Assembly: GCA_022825185.1 (NCBI GenBank)
Contig: JAJDYK010000191.1
Coordinates: 1 to 19,958, forward strand
Reading direction: 5' to 3'
From: Candidatus Latescibacterota bacterium
Lineage (GTDB): Bacteria > Latescibacterota > UBA2968 > UBA8231
DNA length: 19,958 nucleotides
This document shows positions 1 to 6,393 of the stretch, in pieces; the stretch's first letter is position 1; every line of letters begins with the position of its first letter. A model generated the notes under the pieces. The model was not told where the DNA came from. It made no database searches and worked only from the letters and a program-made list of their open reading frames with translations. The position numbers and the translations under genes were made by a program.

Positions 1-474
1 CAACCGATCGTAATCGCGAATACTAGCAACGAACAATCCTTTATCCGTCAGTACGTGCCGAATATTTCGGAGAGCAAGAGTTAAATCCTCGTCAGTCAAA
101 AGGTGCGGCAGGGAATTGTCACAGCTAATCACTACGTCGAATTGCCGATCAAACACACATTCCAACTCGCGCACATCGGCAACTGCGAATCGCATGTTCA
201 GCCCCCGCTTGGCTGCTTCTGATTCCGCCCGTGCGACCGCCTTCGGGCTGAGATCAGACGCAAAAACTTCGTATCCTCGCTGCGCCAAGCCAATCGCCTG
301 AGTGCCGATTCCGCATGAACAGTCTAGGACAACCGATGCACTCGCTGAAGACTCACATTGAATCAACTGATCTAGCACGGATGCCTGCCGTTCGATTCCC
401 GATTCCCAGTCGGCGTAAACGTGATGGTACTCAGCAGCTAGATCATCGTAAAAGCGTTCGACGGATTCACTCAC
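1..474 (-). CDS. Class I SAM-dependent methyltransferase, 3' end cut off by the window edge
   Basis: A GTG codon at 474 opens a reading frame that runs without a stop to position 1, giving 158 codons of the N-terminal part. Seen: a Rossmann motif I (DCSCGIGTQ, about residues 51-59), then an acidic motif II (FASDLS) and a motif IV-like stretch (SCDNSLPHLLTDED). The DNxLPHL signature is common in small-molecule methyltransferases of the glycine/sarcosine N-methyltransferase type. It probably transfers a methyl group from SAM to a small metabolite in the cytoplasm; the substrate cannot be read. The start is the only reasonable one in the frame; the upstream Shine-Dalgarno-like sequence (GAAGAA) is weak. 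It lies 26 nt after the exported paralogue on the same strand, so it is probably the last visible gene of that operon. Confidence 0.85.
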   Translation of the reverse strand, partial: MSESVERFYDDLAAEYHHVYADWESGIERQASVLDQLIQCESSASASVVLDCSCGIGTQAIGLAQRGYEVFASDLSPKAVARAESEAAKRGLNMRFAVADVRELECVFDRQFDVVISCDNSLPHLLTDEDLTLALRNIRHVLTDKGLFVASIRDYDRL

Positions 475-500
475 CTTTATGATTTCTTCTCGACTGAATG

Positions 501-1364
501 CTATCTATCATCCAAAAACTCCACATAATCAATTTCCATTGGCTGCTTGAGCCGCCTCTCCAATTCCAACAGATCCGCTCGCCCCCCCGGCACATCCTTC
601 TCCATAATCCCATCAGGATGCACCGTCACCGTGGTCGTCACTCCCATAAATGCCTTCTCTGCCGTCGTCCGCGACACCTGAATGCCGTCCTCTGAAATGG
701 CCATGCGAGAATGTGCAATACGTCCCTCGCCAATAACCCGAAAAAGAAGAGCCAACACGCCAGACATTGGACGCCCTGTAATTCCCTCAATCTCGTCGTA
801 CACAGCCCAATCCCCAAAATCCAGCAAGCGATAGGTCATTACCTGCCAATTAGTCACCTTAAAACGCGGCGTCGAAAGCGTATCCAAGTACGAATACCGG
901 TCTGGTCTGCCCGGCTCGTCCTCCCAACTGATCCGCACATTCACGGCCAGTTCCGGCATCGGCCCTTCCACCACTTCTCGAATGACTCGATCTAGCCGAT
1001 AGTCCACTTCCATATTCTGCCGGTGTTGATAGCTCAGCAATGCAAACTGAGGCGCTGTATGCTCCGTCCCCCCAGTCACCTCCAAAAAAGCCCGAAACCA
1101 ATCCTCATACCCTATAAACAGCGGCGGGCCGTCTGGATCGCGCTCCCTAGCTTGCCGCGCAAGAGCAAACACCGCTTCCGCCTGAAACCGTGCGCCATTG
1201 GTCGTCGCGGTCGGATCGTAAGCTCCATGCTGCCGCATCGCCGCCAGCACCTCCGACCGATCCATCACATTATACGCTCCCTCTGCACCTGCCAGCGAAC
1301 CGGGCAGTAGCAAAAAACAGAGGACGGTTACAATCCTCCACCTCTCATCCATATTACCTATCAT
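501..1364 (-). CDS. Exported protein of unknown family, downstream copy of a tandem pair
   Basis: I do not recognise the family. The 287-residue product begins with a basic start, a hydrophobic core (VLCFLLLPGSLAGAEG) and a likely signal-peptidase cleavage before about residue 30, so it is probably periplasmic or secreted. The rest is soluble, with blocks shared with its upstream neighbour: DRSEVLAAMRQH, ARERDPDGPPLFIG, NMEVDYRLDRVIREVVEGPMPEL, YRLLDFGDWAVYDEIEGIT and a final LKQPMEIDYVxFLDDR. The two are roughly three quarters identical by eye over the mature part. Its first ATG (1364) overlaps the end of the upstream copy by 11 nt; a second ATG at 1352, just after that copy's TAA and preceded by AGG, may be the real start. 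Either way translation is probably coupled. The methyltransferase follows 26 nt later. Confidence 0.85.
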   Translation of the reverse strand: MIGNMDERWRIVTVLCFLLLPGSLAGAEGAYNVMDRSEVLAAMRQHGAYDPTATTNGARFQAEAVFALARQARERDPDGPPLFIGYEDWFRAFLEVTGGTEHTAPQFALLSYQHRQNMEVDYRLDRVIREVVEGPMPELAVNVRISWEDEPGRPDRYSYLDTLSTPRFKVTNWQVMTYRLLDFGDWAVYDEIEGITGRPMSGVLALLFRVIGEGRIAHSRMAISEDGIQVSRTTAEKAFMGVTTTVTVHPDGIMEKDVPGGRADLLELERRLKQPMEIDYVEFLDDR

Positions 1365-2232
1365 CTAGAAAATCCACATAATCAATTTCCATCGGCTGCT
1401 TGAGCCGCTTCTCCAGTTCCAGCAGATCTGGTCGGCCGTCCGGCACATCCCTCTCTACAGTCCCGTCTGGATAGATCGTCACTGTGATCATCACTTTCAT
1501 ATACGCCTTCTCTGCCCGCGTCCGCGCCACCTGAATGCCGTCCTTTGCAACGGCTATGCGAGAATGTGTTATATGTCCCTCGCCAATGAGCTGAAAAAGA
1601 AGAGCTAATACGCCGGACTCTGGACGCACTGTAATCCCCTCAATCTCGTCGTAAACAGCCCAATCGCCAAAATCCAGCAAGCGATAGGTAATCACCCGAT
1701 GATTAGTCACCCGAACATTCGGCGTCGAAAGCGTATCTATGTACGAATACCGGTCTGGTCTGCCCGGCCCGTCCTCCCACCTGATCCGCACATTCAAGGC
1801 CAGTTCCGGCATCGGCCCTTCCACTACCTCGCGGATGACCCGATCCAGCCGATAGTCCACTTCCATATTCTGTTCGTAGCGATAGTTTAGTAGGGCGTAC
1901 CGCGGTGCCGTATGCTCTGTATGCCCGGTCACCGCCAAAAACGACCGGAACCACTCCTCGTGCCCGATAAACAGGGGCGGGCCGTCCGGATCGCGTTCCC
2001 GAGCTTGCCGCGCAAGATAAAACACCACATCCGCCAACCACGCGCCATTGGTCGTCGCTGTTAGTTTTTCATAATTACCATAATGCTGCCGCATCGCCGC
2101 CAGCACCTCCGACCGATCCACCACATTATAGTCTCCTTCTACACCTACCAATTGATCCGGTAGTAACGAAAAACAGAGAACGGTTGCGATCCTCAAACTC
2201 CCGATGTATTGAAAGCTGGTCATAACCTGCAT
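1354..2232 (-). CDS. Exported protein of unknown family, upstream copy of a tandem pair
   Basis: This is a 292-residue paralogue of the next gene downstream, with the same architecture: a signal peptide (hydrophobic core ATVLCFSLLPDQLVGVEG), then about 260 soluble residues without membrane segments. The strongest conservation between the copies is in the middle (ARERDPDGPPLFIG, EVDYRLDRVIREVVEGPMPEL, GDWAVYDEIEGIT) and at the C-terminus. The divergent stretches are just after the signal peptide and around residues 60-70, so both copies look maintained rather than decayed. Two starts are possible (2232 and 2223), both just before the hydrophobic segment. No catalytic motif is evident. It begins 73 nt after the stop of a PhyH gene; I saw no convincing promoter in that gap, so it may be read through from upstream. 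Confidence 0.85.
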   Translation of the reverse strand: MQVMTSFQYIGSLRIATVLCFSLLPDQLVGVEGDYNVVDRSEVLAAMRQHYGNYEKLTATTNGAWLADVVFYLARQARERDPDGPPLFIGHEEWFRSFLAVTGHTEHTAPRYALLNYRYEQNMEVDYRLDRVIREVVEGPMPELALNVRIRWEDGPGRPDRYSYIDTLSTPNVRVTNHRVITYRLLDFGDWAVYDEIEGITVRPESGVLALLFQLIGEGHITHSRIAVAKDGIQVARTRAEKAYMKVMITVTIYPDGTVERDVPDGRPDLLELEKRLKQPMEIDYVDFLDDR

Positions 2233-2305
2233 CTGTCTGCGTAAAAGGTTTTGTATCTATGGGATCATTGAACGCTCAGATCGTCAAAACAGCAACGCAA
2301 AATTC

Positions 2306-3091
2306 CTATTGCAACAACTCGCCGGGGATGCGCGAGCCAGGATATTCTTTTTCCGAGTCGCGCTCGGCGATGATGGCCGGCACTTCACCGGTCCAATAGG
2401 CGGGAACGGTATCCGGGCGCCGGTGCCAAGCCAGCACCAACGTGCGCCGTTCATCGGTCTGATTGCGATACGCCGAGTGCAGCACGCGAGCATCGGCCAA
2501 CACCAAGTCGCCAGCCTTGACGCAGACATCGACTTGGTCGGGGTGGTCGCTGAACATGGTCGGGTGGTCTTCTTCTATAAAACGCGCCCCTTGCTCGTGG
2601 GCTGGCACCATATCGTCGTGCAGGGGGATGCGCTTGTGGTGCGTGCCGGGGATAACTTTGAGGCAGCCGTTTTCCCGCGAGGTATCGCTCAAATAGTAGG
2701 ACACAAAAATGATCTGCGGCCACGGCGAACAGCTCAAGGGGTCGTTCCACTGCATCCAGTCTTGGTGCCAGTACAGGGCCGGTTCGTCGGGGTCTTTGGT
2801 CAAGAGGATGATACCACCCGTGCTGGCAAAGTCGCCCAAACCCATTTGTTCGAGAGCGCGGCGCGTGGGAGGCCAGTCGAGCAGCTTCTGGATGGTCGGA
2901 TTGTCCTCCCCGCGCGCGGTGACGTGCTGGCCTTGGTATTTGAAGTCGGGCGGCGGCACCCAGTCCTCCATCATGCGCTCGGTCTCATCGCGCAATTCCC
3001 GTAAGAATTCGTCGCTGAGAATGTTATCGACCACGCAAAATCCATCGCGCAGCAACTGTTGGCGTTTTTCTACAGCTTCTTCAGGAGTCAT
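2306..3091 (-). CDS. Phytanoyl-CoA dioxygenase (PhyH) family Fe(II)/2-oxoglutarate oxygenase
   Basis: The 261-residue product has the double-stranded beta-helix oxygenase pattern: an N-terminal helix and strand (QQLLRDGFCVVDNILSDE), the iron ligands H109-x-D111 in YWHQD, the GCLKVIPGTHHKR strand, and the distal iron ligand H205 in LADARVLHSAYRN, followed by an arginine (R216) suited to bind the 2-oxoglutarate carboxylate. Members hydroxylate or otherwise oxidise small molecules in the cytoplasm using O2 and 2-oxoglutarate; the substrate is not predictable here. The frame opens at 3127, but I chose the ATG at 3091 because GAGG lies 6 nt upstream and the extra 12 residues precede the usual PhyH N-terminus. 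It follows a second, dissimilar PhyH gene with a 37-nt gap, so the two are probably co-transcribed. Confidence 0.92.
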   Translation of the reverse strand: MTPEEAVEKRQQLLRDGFCVVDNILSDEFLRELRDETERMMEDWVPPPDFKYQGQHVTARGEDNPTIQKLLDWPPTRRALEQMGLGDFASTGGIILLTKDPDEPALYWHQDWMQWNDPLSCSPWPQIIFVSYYLSDTSRENGCLKVIPGTHHKRIPLHDDMVPAHEQGARFIEEDHPTMFSDHPDQVDVCVKAGDLVLADARVLHSAYRNQTDERRTLVLAWHRRPDTVPAYWTGEVPAIIAERDSEKEYPGSRIPGELLQ

Positions 3092-3128
3092 CGAAAACCT
3101 CGTCCAAGGAGTGAGTCTGCATTGCAAT

Positions 3129-3920
3129 TTACGAGTCGCTCACCGCGTCAACGCCCTCAAAGAGCGAAGGGAAAAAGCGGTGCGGGTCGGCTGGCTCGCC
3201 AAAGAGGATCTGCTGCCGCCGGCTCAGCTCGGTCGGCGGTTGCACGCGCCTGTTGGTCCAAGCCATTTGCGAGACGCAGTATTTGTAGAGCAAGGCGCGA
3301 CGCTGATGGTGTCCGTGCCAAGCAGCCGTCCCGTGCGTCAGAGCCTCAGTAAACAAAGTGACAGAGCCAGCCGGGGCCGAGGGAATGATCACACAGGGAG
3401 CCTGTTCAGGCGCGTCGGCAATCGGTTGCGGCAGTTTGAAATTGCTCTTGTGGCTACCGGGGATGCAACAAAAACCGCCGTAGTCTGGACCAGCGTCGGT
3501 CAAGTTCCAAGTCACCACGACAAAGCCGTTGAGGATTTGGTTGTCGCGCAGGGGATGGTACTGGCCCGGCTGTGCCCCAGAGGTAGGCGACGTGGCACCG
3601 TAGTCGCTGTGCAAGACGCCTCTGGCCATGCCGTGGCGCAGACACAAGCCATAGATCCGGTCGAGGCGAAAACAATCGCCCAAGCGGAAGCGCAGCACGG
3701 GCATAATTTGGGGATGGTCGAGCAGATCGATGAAGGGCTGGCCCCAGTCCAAAAAGCCCGAGCCGTCGGGCGCGGCACCAAAGCGATTGCCCTTTGCCGG
3801 CGGCAAGTGCGCGTCAAGCAAGTGGTTGAGAGCGGCCACTTCCTCGGCGTCGAGGACGTTTTCGAGCACCAAATAGCCCTGCACGTCGAATAGATATTGC
3901 AGTGTTTCGAGGTCGTTCAT
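3129..3920 (-). CDS. Second, divergent PhyH-family Fe(II)/2-oxoglutarate oxygenase
   Basis: The 263-residue protein carries the PhyH pattern: LFDVQGYLVLENVLDAEEVAAL near the N-terminus, iron ligands H104-x-D106 in VLHSDYG, the FCCIPGSHKSNF strand around residues 150-161, distal iron ligand H196 in EALTHGTAAW, and R208 as the likely 2-oxoglutarate anchor. It shares only these family hallmarks with the gene just downstream, so the pair is not a recent duplication. The C-terminus (residues 215-263) is rich in W, R and P and ends without an obvious extra domain. It is the first gene after a good sigma-70-like promoter (3973-4001), with a leader of about 45 nt, and it probably drives expression of the PhyH gene that starts at 3091. 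Confidence 0.92.
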   Translation of the reverse strand: MNDLETLQYLFDVQGYLVLENVLDAEEVAALNHLLDAHLPPAKGNRFGAAPDGSGFLDWGQPFIDLLDHPQIMPVLRFRLGDCFRLDRIYGLCLRHGMARGVLHSDYGATSPTSGAQPGQYHPLRDNQILNGFVVVTWNLTDAGPDYGGFCCIPGSHKSNFKLPQPIADAPEQAPCVIIPSAPAGSVTLFTEALTHGTAAWHGHHQRRALLYKYCVSQMAWTNRRVQPPTELSRRQQILFGEPADPHRFFPSLFEGVDAVSDS

Positions 3921-3972
3921 GGCTTAATGAGGCGGAGGCGGCGAAATCCCGGAAATTGTATCAACGGCCTCC

Positions 3973-4001
3973 AATATAGCCAGACCTATCGCACGCTTCA
4001 A
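3973..4001 (-). promoter_or_regulatory. Predicted sigma-70-type promoter for the PhyH pair
   Basis: Read on the minus strand, TTGAAG (4001-3996) is followed after exactly 17 bp by TATATT (3978-3973). That is 4/6 and 5/6 agreement with the consensus at optimal spacing, about 45-50 nt before the ATG at 3920. A 7-bp inverted repeat (GAGGCCG at 4009-4003 on the transcribed strand, its complement at 3971-3965) brackets the promoter and could be an operator pair. This is inference from sequence only. Confidence 0.5.
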
Positions 4002-4021
4002 TGAGGCCGGAGCACGACCGC

Positions 4022-5569
4022 TCACGACCGCTCAACATCAAAAGCCACCAAGTTGCGCGTGTCCTTGCTGAACTCCACGGCGATCAGGTGGATTGGCTGA
4101 CCCAAAGCGCGGTATTTGTCGGCGTAGCGCTTCTCCTTTAATTGCGCCATCGCCGCACCCTCAGACGCCATCTCAACTACCTTGAACTCGAATAGATAGA
4201 CGTTGTCGTTGAACAGCACCGCCAGGTCCAGCCGGCCGTGGCTGCTGCTGTCCTCTACGGTGATGTCCAATCCCAATCCCGCAAAGTAGGAGTAGAACAC
4301 GCTCGCGTAATAGCCTTCGTAGCCGGCGAGATTATTTTTGGTGTACCACTCGTAAGGAATGCTAGCGAAAAAGGCGTGGAACAGCGTCTCCAGTCCGGCG
4401 AAGTCGTTGGCTTCCAGTAAGTCGTAGAGTCGAGCACTGTGTGCTGCCCGGCGCGACGCATCTCCCGTCAGGTGGTTCAGTAGGCTTCGGTTGAGGCTCT
4501 GGCGCACCTCTTGATTGGGATACCCTAGCCGGTAAAACATCTCCCCACCCCGCGGCTCAGGGCGGACAATGGTTAGATAGCCGGTCTGGAATAGCAGCGC
4601 CTCGGTCGCCATGGCATCGACATCAAAAGTTGAGAGCAGATCACTGCTGCCGATCATCGCGTCGAGTTCGAGGGAACTGACGTGGCGCTGAACCAGCGTT
4701 TCGACCAAAAATGTCGGCGTACCCGTCTCGAACCAGTAGGCGGCGAACTCGCGGTTGCGGAACAACAGCAGGATATCGAAGGGATTGTACACTTTCTCGT
4801 CGCCCCGCCAACTGTAGCCGTTGTACCAGTCGCGGATCTGGTCCCGGTCCAAGCCGGGCAGTTCGGGCGCGAACACGGTATCCAAGTCTGCGTCGGTGTA
4901 GCCGCAGACAGCCGAGTAGCGCGGGTCTAAGGTGATGTCGGTGAGATTGTTGAGGCCGGAGAACAAGCTGACCTTGGAGAATTTGCTCACCCCGGTAATG
5001 AACGTGAAGCGGACGTGGGCGTCGCTGTCCTTGATGACTGCGTAGAGGCCGCGCAGAAAGTCGCGGTTGGCGCGGGCGACCTCCGGCACCTCCAGCGCAT
5101 CGAGAATCGGCTTGTCGTATTCGTCGATCAGCACGGCCACCGGCTGCCCGGCGCGGCTGTGCAGAGCTTCCAGCAGGCGAGCGAATCGCTCTGGTCCGGT
5201 GGAGTAGTCCGAGGCCACACTGGTCCGGCGTTCGACAGCGTCCAATTGCGCCATGAGGTTCGTCTCCACGTAGCCGGGCTCCTTGAAATTGCCGCTACCG
5301 AAGCTGAGCCGCAGGACCGGATGGCGCACCGCCCAATCCCAGCGGTCGTGGATGGCCAGCCCCGCAAACAGCGGCTCGTTACCCTCGAACAATTCCTTGC
5401 ACGTATCCAAGAACAGGCTCTTGCCAAAGCGCCGTGGCCGCGACAGGAAGTAGTGCGTACCCTCGTCGAGCAGCCGCCAGATGTAAGCGGTCTTATCGAC
5501 GTAGTAGCAGCCCTCCTCGCGCAGCTTGCGGAAGGTCTGAATGCCGATGGGTAATTTGCGTCTGTTCAT
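4022..5569 (-). CDS. AAA-ATPase-like protein with C-terminal PD-(D/E)XK nuclease-fold domain
   Basis: The 515-residue product matches the widespread family with an AAA-ATPase-like N-terminal domain (PF09820 type) and a C-terminal DUF1703/PD-(D/E)XK domain. Seen: IGIQTFRKLREEGCYYVDKTAYI at the start, a Walker A-like loop SRPRRFGKS (43-51), a Walker B segment VAVLIDEYD (144-152), a conserved ITGVSKFSKVSLFSGLNNL segment (191-209), and C-terminal nuclease-fold residues D448 (GRLDLAV) and E461-x-K463 (FEFK). The length is typical. The biological role of this family is not settled; copies are often numerous in one genome and lack partner genes. Here it stands alone on the minus strand, 101 nt before the PhyH pair. 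Its stop codon sits inside a perfect 10-bp tandem duplication. Confidence 0.92.
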   Translation of the reverse strand: MNRRKLPIGIQTFRKLREEGCYYVDKTAYIWRLLDEGTHYFLSRPRRFGKSLFLDTCKELFEGNEPLFAGLAIHDRWDWAVRHPVLRLSFGSGNFKEPGYVETNLMAQLDAVERRTSVASDYSTGPERFARLLEALHSRAGQPVAVLIDEYDKPILDALEVPEVARANRDFLRGLYAVIKDSDAHVRFTFITGVSKFSKVSLFSGLNNLTDITLDPRYSAVCGYTDADLDTVFAPELPGLDRDQIRDWYNGYSWRGDEKVYNPFDILLLFRNREFAAYWFETGTPTFLVETLVQRHVSSLELDAMIGSSDLLSTFDVDAMATEALLFQTGYLTIVRPEPRGGEMFYRLGYPNQEVRQSLNRSLLNHLTGDASRRAAHSARLYDLLEANDFAGLETLFHAFFASIPYEWYTKNNLAGYEGYYASVFYSYFAGLGLDITVEDSSSHGRLDLAVLFNDNVYLFEFKVVEMASEGAAMAQLKEKRYADKYRALGQPIHLIAVEFSKDTRNLVAFDVERS

Positions 5570-5612
5570 CTCTTGAAGGTTGTAGCCCGTAAAGCCCCAG
5601 CGTGTCCTGCCA

Positions 5613-5639
5613 AATATAAGGGAAGTTGCCAGCTTTCAA
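5613..5639 (-). promoter_or_regulatory. Candidate promoter for the AAA-ATPase gene
   Basis: On the minus strand, TTGAAA (5639-5634) and TATATT (5618-5613) each match consensus at 5 of 6 bases, but the 15-bp spacer is short of the optimum. The ATG at 5569 would lie about 40 nt downstream of the predicted transcription start. Weak-to-moderate call. Confidence 0.3.
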
Positions 5640-5739
5640 AGTTGTCCTTACCGCAAAAAGAAATCGCCCCGCAAGCCCAAGTAACTCAGCAGCAATGTTC
5701 TCGTCCTCACTCCCTGAAGGCTACTCTGTGTCGTTGACC

Positions 5740-6258
5740 TTATCCATCTTCTTTCGCTTCATCGCCTCCTTCCTCGCCCTCATCATGCCCTTCTCCGCTA
5801 GGCGGCCCGCCAATCCGCAAAACATGCCCATCCAAGTCCTCAACCAGCATCTCCCGCGCCCCCCAAGGCTGGTCGACGGGCTTCTGATTTATAACCGCCC
5901 CCGCCGCCACGTACTCCTCGTGCAGTTTGTCAACATCGCCGACGTTGTAGTAAATCCACACAGGCCGGGCACCCTGCGAATTCTCAGCGAGAAAGACGTG
6001 TACCTCGCCATTGGATATGGAGGCAAAGGTCTTGTCCTCCTCCTCGGCGGGCCAGTCCCAATCCTTGTTGAAACCGAGCACCGAGGTGTAGTGCTCAATA
6101 CTCGCCTCGACGCTTGCGACGTTCAGGATCGGCGTCATCGCGGTGAACGCCGTGGATCCGTGACCATTGTCGTGTTCCTCATGGGCGTCGGCGATAGAGC
6201 TAACGCCGACGGCGATTCCTGCAATTACCACTGCTGCGGCAATTCTGCGACCTCTCAT
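5740..6258 (-). CDS. Exported VOC/glyoxalase-superfamily protein with His-rich and acidic tails
   Basis: The 172-residue product has a clear signal peptide (MRGRRIAAAVVIAGIAVGVS...) with cleavage expected after ADA at residue 25. This exposes a His/Asp/Glu-rich N-terminus (HEEHDNGHG). Residues about 40-152 form one vicinal-oxygen-chelate module: TPILNVASVEASIEHYTSVLGF, a WIYYNVGDVDKLHEEY middle, and ending in MLVEDLDGHVLRIGGP. The tail (155-172) is a string of Asp, Glu, Gly and one His. VOC proteins include glyoxalases, dioxygenases and drug-binding proteins; most are cytoplasmic, so an exported one is less usual. The metal-binding-looking tails suggest a metal-loaded or cation-binding periplasmic protein, which is inference. 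AGGAGG lies 6 nt before the ATG, and a good promoter precedes it. It is divergent from the sulfatase operon. Confidence 0.9.
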   Translation of the reverse strand: MRGRRIAAAVVIAGIAVGVSSIADAHEEHDNGHGSTAFTAMTPILNVASVEASIEHYTSVLGFNKDWDWPAEEEDKTFASISNGEVHVFLAENSQGARPVWIYYNVGDVDKLHEEYVAAGAVINQKPVDQPWGAREMLVEDLDGHVLRIGGPPSGEGHDEGEEGGDEAKEDG

Positions 6259-6299
6259 GATTTTCCTCCTGTGGATGAGTTCAAGCTGATAGAATCCGA

Positions 6300-6328
6300 A
6301 TTGTACCGCTCACATTGAACCCGGTCAA
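6300..6328 (-). promoter_or_regulatory. Predicted sigma-70-type promoter for the VOC gene
   Basis: On the minus strand TTGACC (6328-6323), a 17-bp spacer and TACAAT (6305-6300) each match consensus at 5 of 6 positions. The expected leader to the ATG at 6258 is about 35 nt and contains the AGGAGG ribosome site. The -35 box is 2 bp from the -35 box of the divergent sulfatase promoter. Confidence 0.6.
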
Positions 6329-6330
6329 TG

Positions 6331-6360
6331 TTGACAGCCGCCCCTCAGCGCGAAGATATT
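6331..6360 (+). promoter_or_regulatory. Predicted promoter for the sulfatase operon
   Basis: A perfect TTGACA (6331-6336) is followed after 18 bp by GATATT (6355-6360), which matches the -10 consensus at 4 of 6 bases. Transcription would begin near 6367. That lies downstream of the ATG at 6328 and supports the GTG at 6394 as the sulfatase start. The segment GTCAA-TG-TTGAC (6324-6335) formed by the two back-to-back -35 boxes is an inverted repeat and a natural operator candidate. Confidence 0.45.
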
Positions 6361-6393
6361 GAAAGCTGTTCATCCCAACTCAGGAGACGCCCA

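Noticed and set aside
2709..3893. A 394-codon open frame on the plus strand opposite the two PhyH genes
   Set aside because: It is the complement of two genes with complete PhyH motifs; its peptide shows no family pattern and long antisense frames are expected in GC-rich coding DNA.
3965..4009. Intrinsic terminator after the AAA-ATPase gene
   Set aside because: The inverted arms are 31 bp apart and no T-run follows in the direction of transcription; an operator role is the better reading.
6328..6393. Upstream ATG at 6328 as the sulfatase start
   Set aside because: It lies in front of the predicted transcription start and has no ribosome site, while GTG 6394 has CAGGAG at good spacing.
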